Positions 59,301-64,000 of a stretch of 64,000 nt of DNA are shown in pieces; position 1 is the stretch's first letter, and each line of letters starts with the position of its first letter. The stretch is from Ypsolopha sequella (lineage: Eukaryota > Arthropoda > Insecta > Lepidoptera > Ypsolophidae): assembly GCA_934047225.1 (NCBI GenBank), contig OW203992.1, positions 11,645,501 through 11,709,500 on the forward strand. Reading direction: 5' to 3'. The translations under genes and the position numbers were made by a program. The notes under the pieces are model-generated. The model had not been told where the DNA came from, ran no database searches, and saw only the letters and a list, made by a program, of their open reading frames with translations.

Positions 59301-61637
59301 TAGTTCTTAGTGTGTAATACATATCCAACTTCTTCTTCACTCGTTCCAGACTAAACTTGCAACCTCGCAAGATGGCCACCAGCCATTGTTCATCTGAAAT
59401 TTTCAAATAATGGGCTCAAAAATATGTCGATATCGATTCAGAATTTTCAATTCAATATGCTTATCGATCACTTTTTGAATAAATTTATTTTATAAACTAA
59501 TATTGTAATATTGACATCTAAAATTGCTCATTCCGTCCGTTATCAAATTAAAATTGGCAAATAAATCATGAGTCTCCCAAGAGTATAAGAAAGAATTACA
59601 AAAGATAAAATAGTATGTAGGGGAAGTTGGGGCATAATGGGATACTTAAGACAAAATTAATTGTATTCAGAAAATCAACTGGTCTATTGTTACAGTTTTG
59701 GAACGTAAACATCATTTATATAACTATTAACCATAGTGTTATAGTTTCATTAACCTAATAGGTATTTTTGGTAAGAAAATAGGAACTTAATAAAATTTAG
59801 TAATTATCCTGTTTTGCCCCACATGTAGGGCAAAATGCGTCATTGCATTGGACATTATATCCTTTACTATAGTGGCTAAATGTTACTGCAACTGTATTTA
59901 TTGTTAATGTGATCGCACCTGTATACAAAAATGAAGTCGAACATTTTATTCGCAACGAATATAAAGTTAATTTCGTATTTACATTCTAGATTTAAGTTAA
60001 AAAAGTCGAGTAAATCCAAAATGGGAGTGATCCGTACAAAATCATATATAATATTATGAATTCTAACAAAAAAATCATCGAATGTTTTTCCAACGTCCTT
60101 GAAGTGTTTGTCCATCTTTCATATTTATCCATTCTTTGGCTATGCCGTGGACGGACTGACAAGCGAGATTGAACACGATAAAATAAGAATATTATTATTA
60201 TTACCAGTTCTGGCTTTAAGATGTGATTGCTTAGATATCCAATCCTTGATGTTTTGCACGTCTTCCGGCAGTCTTCTTGAATCCTCGTTCAGTTCATCTT
60301 TTGCTATCTTCGCTAGTTCAGGCGACAGCTCACGAATCTTCATGATATCTTCTGCTGAAACCATTAAAGCTATAGGAAAACAAATTAAGATTTTGGTTTT
60401 GACTTCCCTACTGATTATTACGATACGACCGACGCACCATTGACGGATACAGGGGGGGCTATGGAGGCCAACCCCCCCTCGCCCAAAAAGCACCCAGAAT
60501 TCCATATTACATTTGACTCAACTTTTCTATTCGGTTCAGGTGCACTTTTACCCAGCATAGGTAAGTATATAGATAGGCAAAAAGCCCCTCAAGAGTTAAG
60601 GCGCCTGAAAACTCAACAAAGGGAAGTTGCAACTATGAGGAATCTCTTTATTTTAATGTTTATTTTTTTTTTGTTTTTTAGGAATCGAATGATGTGGTGC
60701 ATTTTTACAATCAGCTCTTTCATTTGTAACCCCTCGAAAATTTGGCTTCGGAAAAAATTCTTCTACACATAAAAGTGATGACGTTATGAAAACCAAAACG
60801 TGAAATTTGATGTAAAACACCCGGAACTACACGGCACTAACCTGTGTCGACCATCGGCAGAAGCAATCAGGGGTGAACTGCGAAAGCAGTAAGCACACTC
60901 TGACTGTACACAACAAAACATGGGCAGAACGAAATGACTGCCGGCTGTCAAAACTAATTGCACCGCGATCGAATAGTAACGTAACAAGATATTTATTAAA
61001 ACTAACTACTTGACATGGTAGTGATCATAACTGGACAGTGCAACCTAAACAAGCACCTTTTCACCACATGTGGCACCGATAGCCCTCTATACAGAGGGTG
61101 CCTTCTAGAGGACGAGCCAGTGGAACATGTGCTACTCCACTGCTCTGCAACCGAAGACATGAGACGAAAAGCAGGGATCGCGACGAGCTCAAACTTTCAG
61201 TTTTATGTGTCAGAATGCTGAAGCTGTTCGGGGAGCTGTCCTGGCTGGGCTGACTGACTTCCCAGTACACAAATTCACGATTGCCAAGAATCAGTGCAGG
61301 ACTCATCGCCCCATACGAATTTAGAATTTTTGCACTACCAAGTCCTTTCTCTTTGACAATGTTGTTTTAATTTTTTTACTTAATCGTACTTACATCTTTC
61401 CTTATATTTTATGATGAAAATATAACTTTGGCAGAAAACAATCAAACACTGTTAACGTAAACGTTTGTAAACGAGTCAAACAAAGAGGCAAAGTCAACTT
61501 CGTAAAAATATCGAACTGTGATAAATTTGTTATCAGAAAACAACCGTAATCATATCTATTGTACTCTACTTACGCCACTCGGCGCGCCCGCCGCGCCGCG
61601 CCGCGCCGCCCGCAGCGCCGCCGCGGTTGGGAGCCAT
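50180..61637 (-). CDS. CRAL-TRIO domain protein B (alpha-tocopherol-transfer-like), complete
   Basis: Second hydrophobic-ligand carrier of the CRAL-TRIO/Sec14 superfamily, paralogue of gene A and upstream of it on the same strand. Exons: 60205-60369, 59234-59393, 58055-58181, 55829-55960, 53487-53597, 52660-52762, 50180-50331. All have GT/AG borders and compatible phases. A GC-rich exon at 61574-61637 also joins in frame and would add an N-terminal extension (337 aa). Without it, translation starts at 60364 or at the homologous Met at 60343 (314 or 307 aa). Domains: CRAL-TRIO-N ([20 protein letters not shown]), lipid-binding core (VVLLRPGFYDADKYN, ILVMEDDTATVIG, LPKDIVPAEYGG) and tail FGIQGSFRKLELD. 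Ligand unknown; no signal peptide. Confidence 0.92.
50375..50636. mobile_element. Long-inverted-repeat MITE, family 3
   Basis: Same 262-bp length and ends as 43454-43715, TA flanks. It starts 44 bp upstream of the exon 7 acceptor of CRAL-TRIO B, so the branch point must be within a few tens of bases of it. Confidence 0.88.
50870..51012 (+). mobile_element. LINE 3' tail
   Basis: Contains AAATCTCTTATTAGAGATAA and TGTACAATAAAGGATAAAG, as at 435-560 and 6340-6465. It lies in intron 6 of CRAL-TRIO B. Confidence 0.45.
51602..51928. mobile_element. hAT-like MITE
   Basis: CAGCGTTTCTTAACC at the left and GGTTAAGAAACACTG at the right, with GGACCCCC and TCCGCGGACC motifs inside, are the familiar ends of a hAT-type MITE. 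Flanking octamers are not identical. It lies in intron 6 of CRAL-TRIO B. Confidence 0.6.
52660..52762 (-). CDS. CRAL-TRIO B exon 6
   Basis: 103 bp, acceptor AATTTCTAG, donor GTAAGA, phase 0 in and 1 out. It encodes LKIHKADRELLENLPKDIVP, then AEYGGDGGTVKEIT, the 'LP.EYGG' end of the lipid-binding domain. Confidence 0.94.
53487..53597 (-). CDS. CRAL-TRIO B exon 5
   Basis: 111 bp, 37 whole codons, acceptor TTTTTTCAG, donor GTGAAT. It encodes DSMPLRLKGSHHINLPASIE, equivalent to the [20 protein letters not shown] part of gene A exon 4, and ends KQR at the same position as the exon 4 end (KKR) of gene A. Confidence 0.93.
53823..54115. mobile_element. Non-autonomous hAT element
   Basis: Ends CAAGGCTGGCCAAC and GTTTGGCCGGCCTTG are inverted repeats. 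The flanking octamers GTCTAAGG and GTCTAAAG differ at one base, so this is a slightly mutated 8-bp duplication. 293 bp, no ORF. Its right target copy overlaps the left end of the neighbouring MITE at 54121. Confidence 0.75.
54121..54661. mobile_element. MITE with about 35-bp inverted repeats
   Basis: Left end AAGCCGGCGCCAGACATGTG, then TCCA and TATTTGCACAC, returns inverted at 54627-54661. 541 bp. Internal open frames are not protein-like. Superfamily not identified. It lies in intron 4 of CRAL-TRIO B. Confidence 0.75.
54683..54965. mobile_element. MITE family 2
   Basis: CAGGGTGTTAAGATGATATT at the left and CAACATCATCTTAACACC at the right. It is in intron 4 of CRAL-TRIO B, about 20 bp from the MITE at 54121-54661. 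Confidence 0.82.
55000..55110 (-). mobile_element. Fragment related to the 18.97 kb LINE end
   Basis: Reverse complement of the 18990-19060 block (CGCTGGGCAGGCGGGTTGG, GGTGCCGAAACCCTCGCAC, TTCTTCCAGGAGG variants). It lies in intron 4 of CRAL-TRIO B, next to a foldback MITE. Confidence 0.5.
55829..55960 (-). CDS. CRAL-TRIO B exon 4
   Basis: 132 bp, 44 whole codons, acceptor GATTACAG, donor GTTGGT. It encodes ILVMEDDTATVIGTKVLVDY and KAVTMNHVAHVNPGLIKKMT. Both ends are phase 0. Neither boundary coincides with an intron in gene A. Confidence 0.94.
55988..56740. repeat. Local duplication in intron 3 of CRAL-TRIO B
   Basis: 55988-56217 and 56526-56740 share GACAATAAG, GACACCAAAATAG, ATTTACAAGTACAT, the ATAGCATGTAGTATACTATA block and TCAAATATCGAATACTATTT. 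They are about 90 percent alike by eye and separated by the deleted repeat at 56218-56525. Confidence 0.7.
56218..56525 (-). repeat. Same family, internally deleted
   Basis: Lacks about 75 bp between GAGCGTAGCGAG and AGGAAATAAAACAAAT compared with 57163-57546. It is bracketed by a local duplication (55988-56217 and 56526-56740). Confidence 0.72.
57163..57546 (-). repeat. 'AAAGGCCCACTTTTTATGCA' family copy (full)
   Basis: Reverse orientation: TAGTAGTTTATGCTACAAGG at the left, GGCCTTTACGAGCACATGCA at the right. Intron 3 of CRAL-TRIO B. Confidence 0.75.
58055..58181 (-). CDS. CRAL-TRIO B exon 3
   Basis: 127 bp, acceptor ATAATTTTCAG, donor GTAAAT. It encodes CCVILPKSKVLSPRVVLLRP, then GFYDADKYNIADILCVFYYM, the first strands and helix of the lipid-binding fold. 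The exon ends after MAQ, where gene A has no intron. A truncated LINE lies within about 25-70 bp of the acceptor. Confidence 0.94.
58206..58515 (+). mobile_element. Truncated LINE tail in intron 2 of CRAL-TRIO B
   Basis: The plus strand encodes SMSYLTQRISIAIQRGNAAS then VMGTFVPGTMRGGLFHS and a stop at about 58366, a C-terminus I have seen at the end of lepidopteran LINE ORF2s. AT-rich 3' UTR and a poly-A run ending near 58513 follow. It is antisense to the gene, and its 5' edge is very near the acceptor of exon 3 (58182). Confidence 0.65.
58757..59190 (-). mobile_element. 3' UTR fragment of the CR1-type LINE
   Basis: Close copy of 46230-46620, including the block that reads MGFGRPPGFVLGARLVIIEP by chance and the TTCAAAT tail end. 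No ORF2 sequence is attached, so this is a heavily 5'-truncated insertion. It sits in intron 2 of CRAL-TRIO B, about 45 bp before the exon 2 donor. Confidence 0.8.
59234..59393 (-). CDS. CRAL-TRIO B exon 2
   Basis: 160 bp, the same length and phases as exon 2 of gene A. Acceptor AAAATTTCAG, donor GTATGT. It encodes the CRAL-TRIO-N signature [20 protein letters not shown] and the helix KLDMYYTLRTTAPDI. Confidence 0.95.
59400..60200. other. CRAL-TRIO B intron 1
   Basis: A 79-codon minus-strand frame (60115-59876) reads MDKHFKDVGKTFDDFFVRIH and may be an old transposon fragment, but I cannot assign it. Otherwise nothing was recognised. Confidence 0.4.
60205..60369 (-). CDS. CRAL-TRIO B exon 1
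   Basis: Acceptor TTTTCCTATAG before 60369 and donor GTAATA at 60204. It encodes MVSAEDIMKIRELSPELAKI and the acidic/basic helix that follows, ending SKQSHLKART plus one base. Met at 60364 and Met at 60343 are both usable starts; the latter aligns with Met1 of gene A. Two further AG sites (TTTCAG and CAG) 15 and 18 bases inside the exon would also keep frame. Confidence 0.9.
61015..61230 (+). pseudogene. LINE RNase H/C-terminal fragment
   Basis: A plus-strand frame reads GQCNLNKHLFTTCGTDSPLY and EPVEHVLLHCSA. This is the 'GH..L..HL...G..DSP.C..C...E...H.L..C' ending of RNase H-bearing LINEs. It is isolated in intron 0 of CRAL-TRIO B, and no catalytic part is left. Confidence 0.6.
61574..61637 (-). 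CDS. Possible first exon of CRAL-TRIO B (GC-rich)
   Basis: The ATG at 61637 opens 21 codons plus one base (MAPNRGGAAGGAARRGGRAE, then W) and ends at a strong GTAAGT donor (61573-61568). An in-frame TAG lies three codons upstream of the ATG. The trailing C joins the CT of the exon starting at 60369 to give Pro and stays in frame with the CRAL-TRIO ORF. The Gly/Ala/Arg-rich peptide resembles no domain I know. A MITE begins about 8-10 bp upstream. It could equally be a non-coding 5' exon; cDNA ends would decide. Confidence 0.5.
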
Positions 61638-61644
61638 GAATACC

Positions 61645-61903
61645 TAACGTGTAACAGAAAGGTGTAACCATATTTGAAGAGCTTATTCAGTTAATGGTAT
61701 AGAACAACTTTTATTATGGAACAAAACATGTATCCCGAAAAAAAAATTTACTGTTTCATAGAAAAATGCAATGCCGCTCGGCCGAAATGTATGGAAGGGC
61801 ATTTTTTTTTGAGATTTCTGGGTTGGCTCCATAGTAAAAGTTGTTTTATACCATTGACTGAATAAGCTCTTCAAATATGGTTACACCTTTCTGTTACACG
61901 TTG
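61645..61903. mobile_element. Long-inverted-repeat MITE, family 1, next to a candidate start codon
   Basis: Ends AACGTGTAACAGAAAGG and CCTTTCTGTTACACGTTG. It begins only about 8 bp upstream of the ATG of the GC-rich candidate first exon of CRAL-TRIO B. If that exon is transcribed, the MITE lies in the 5' UTR or core promoter. Confidence 0.82.
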
Positions 61904-61981
61904 TATACCTACGTACGTATGTACTAATCTACTACCCATTGCTTCCAATATGTTATTTTATTAAGTACCTATAATAATTAT

Positions 61982-62079
61982 TATTAGGAGTACGGCACTC
62001 ACCGTGTTTGGTTTTTATATTTGCCCGGATTTATAAGAAAACATAAAAACCAAACACGGTGAGTTCTATACTCCTAATA
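61982..62079. repeat. Inverted repeat around ATTAGGAGTA
   Basis: TATTAGGAGTACGGCACTCA and CCGTGTTTGGTTTTTAT pair with ATAAAAACCAAACACGG and TGAGTTCTATACTCCTAATA. It could form a stem of about 37 bp. No gene lies here. Confidence 0.6.
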
Positions 62080-62349
62080 ATGTTTATATTGACTGTGTAT
62101 TGCACAAAAATACAAATAATATTTGAAATATATTTATTTGTGTAATATAGGTAATTATGTAACTTTTTAATATAGTTAAATAATATATGTATGTAATAAT
62201 AGTTTTATATAATAAATCATAACATGGGGTAATACACAAAAAAAATAGTTTAGGGTTACTTAAATTTAATAAAATGATACACTTGAATAAAATAAAAATA
62301 TGGGAATAAATAATATTATAATTATAGGTAAATATAATGCAATAGATAA

Positions 62350-62582
62350 TATAATATATTAAATATATACCTCACTCCGCCCATTCGATAAGTTTTCTTG
62401 CAAGATCGTGTCCTTTTTTTCATAATTTTTGATATACAAACAAATGTATATAAAGTTAAAAAAGAGAGAAAGAAATTTATGTCGTGAAGGATAAAAAAAT
62501 ATAATACTTTTGTCTACCTGTCCCATATAGTCCCTAAGACTAAATAACTGCACAAAGGCGAGCTTAATAACATAACATAACA
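62350..62582 (-). mobile_element. Short CR1-type LINE 3' fragment
   Basis: Shares CTCCGCCCATTCGAT, the 'gtctacctgtcccatatagtc' region and spacing with the 3' UTR of the intact LINE. It carries no coding sequence. Confidence 0.65.
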
Positions 62583-62589
62583 TAAAAAG

Positions 62590-63285
62590 TATTTATTTTC
62601 ATACACAAAGTCACAATTGTTTTAAAGCAACTGGCTCCCAAAAAGTTAATACTGAGATTCAGGAACCAGTTTCTCCTCTTATATTATAAATTATACAGAT
62701 CAAAGTGTTAGCGTAATAATTATTTACAAAAAAATACAAACAGGAATGTGGTTAGTAGGTACATAGAAATCTTATAATATCATATTAGTGAAGTATTAGT
62801 GGGTTAGTATTACCATTAGGTTTTAATTTTTCAAAAAAGAAGGTGAATTAATTAATTAGGCAAACTATGTAGAATAACAAATAGAAGAAAAAGGTATGAA
62901 TTTGAGTATGAGGGTGAGTAATGTGTGAATGGTATGTGTGTGAAGTGTGAGGATGAATGCGTTGTGTGTGTGAAAATGTGTTTGTATATAATAAAACTAA
63001 TAGTATAATATACCTCGCTAATTAGTATTTTCTACCAACAAACTTTTGGCAATGAGGAAATTGTTGAGGTTAGCGCCATAATATTTAAAAGGTTTAATCA
63101 CGAAAATAGTACTCAAATGGTCAAAATAGTTAAAATACATCCTAATAAACATTTAAAGCAAAGTTATAGTTGATAATAAAATACATAAACATACACAATA
63201 CGCAAATATATAAAAGAAGGTAAAGTGATGAAAATTCATTAATTACATACTCATAAAAATAGACTAGACTAGCAATCACTAGAAG
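62590..63285. other. Right-hand intergenic, AT-rich
   Basis: GTGTGTGAAGTGTGAGGAT-type purine/GT-rich stretch at 62920-62990 and a short LINE-tail block at 62610-62680. No gene seen. Confidence 0.4.
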
Positions 63286-63289
63286 CTAG

Positions 63290-63910
63290 TAATAGTATGC
63301 AACTCAAGAAAGTGTTTGTCTAATTTTCTTCTTGAAGACTAATATTGACGACGCTTCACGAATGTGTAACGACAAGATATTCCATGAGCGCGTTGTACTC
63401 ACAGTGTAAGAATTTGTATACATATCATGCATGTGTTATGCTCAGGAGTGCGAAGAAGCCAGGCTTTGCTGGATCGTTGAAGACGTTCTTTGCGATTTTG
63501 TAGAGAATTAGGACCATATAAGAAAGTAAGTACGTGGCATGAACGTGGGAATCTCTCTGTTGAGTTCGGCACAAAACTAAGAGATGTGATCATACTTACG
63601 CAGCCCGAATATATAGTGGATGCACAAGTTGAAAAGAGGCTCAAGTTTGGTCGAAAGTTCTTCAGTCAGATCTGGATAGCAGACAATAGATGCAAATATC
63701 CCAAGACATTGTATTCTATATATTATGCAAACCCAGGTTACTTTGGTACAGTAAGGTAGAGGTTATATTATTGAAGTGAACTGAGGGTAAGGTATCCAGG
63801 TCAAATCTATGGACATGGTTATCGGTGTACAATATTTTGAAGCTACAGAGATATAAAGCTTTGTATATTTACTATGAAATATACTCTACAATGGTAAGTG
63901 AAATAAGTAA
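63290..63910 (-). pseudogene. LINE ORF2 C-terminal relic
   Basis: The minus strand reads SWNILSLHIREASSILVFKK then KIRQTLS and a stop near 63320. This matches the 'WNSLP..IR.A.SL..FK..L' ending of jockey/CR1-type reverse transcriptases. Upstream frames (from about 63640) keep fragments such as NRKERLQRSSKAW, with a stop between. Nothing intact remains. Confidence 0.55.
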
Positions 63911-64000
63911 CAAGGTACGTTTTTTTAATATTATTACGTCATAGTATCTAGTTACTTATTTCATCATATTTCCTAATAAATATTATGCAAAGCTATATAT

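Noticed and set aside
15269..62079. Inverted repeats as a CRISPR array or origin
   Set aside because: They are dispersed MITEs with TA, TTAA or 8-bp flanks in a eukaryotic genome; no regular spacer pattern.

Overview
The window looks like nuclear DNA of a moth or butterfly (Lepidoptera). It is AT-rich and intron-rich. It is packed with tRNA-derived SINEs, LINE tails, long-inverted-repeat MITEs, hAT, mariner and Helitron-like pieces, and several dispersed families I recognise from lepidopteran genomes. There is no sign of operons, prokaryotic genes, rRNA, complete tRNA genes or CRISPR. The species cannot be named from the sequence alone.

Three host genes can be rebuilt exon by exon, all on the minus strand. 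(1) A RhoGEF of the puratrophin-1/PLEKHG4 type. Its Ser/Asp-rich N-terminal exon is at 24406-25538, and the first two recognisable DH-domain exons are at 10117-10366 and 2807-2893. The rest of the DH domain and the PH domain must lie beyond base 1. (2) A complete six-exon CRAL-TRIO (alpha-tocopherol-transfer-protein-like) gene, 38918 down to 29438, 310 aa. (3) A second CRAL-TRIO gene, 60369 (or 61637) down to 50180, seven or eight exons, 314 or 337 aa. In all three, every junction used has GT/AG sites and matching phases. The two CRAL-TRIO genes are head-to-tail paralogues. They share most intron positions, but the introns in the middle of the lipid-binding domain differ.

Layout: 1-2800 repeats and the left part of the RhoGEF gene; 2807-25538 RhoGEF exons separated by introns of 7.2 and 14.0 kb full of repeats; 25.5-29.4 kb a GC-rich 5' zone and LINE/MITE debris; 29.4-38.9 kb CRAL-TRIO gene A, with a mariner copy and a LINE/hAT graveyard in intron 3; 39-46 kb repeats including a 1 kb foldback; 46.2-50.0 kb a LINE with an uninterrupted reverse-transcriptase ORF; 50.2-61.6 kb CRAL-TRIO gene B; 61.6-64 kb MITE and LINE relics.

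I found no convincing new molecular system. The most interesting structure is the transposon architecture (nested insertions with empty-site copies in the same window, abutting TTAA elements, elements within 10-45 bp of splice sites), the divergent intron positions of the tandem CRAL-TRIO pair, and a possible GC-rich extra first exon for gene B. All calls come from reading the sequence; no database search was possible.
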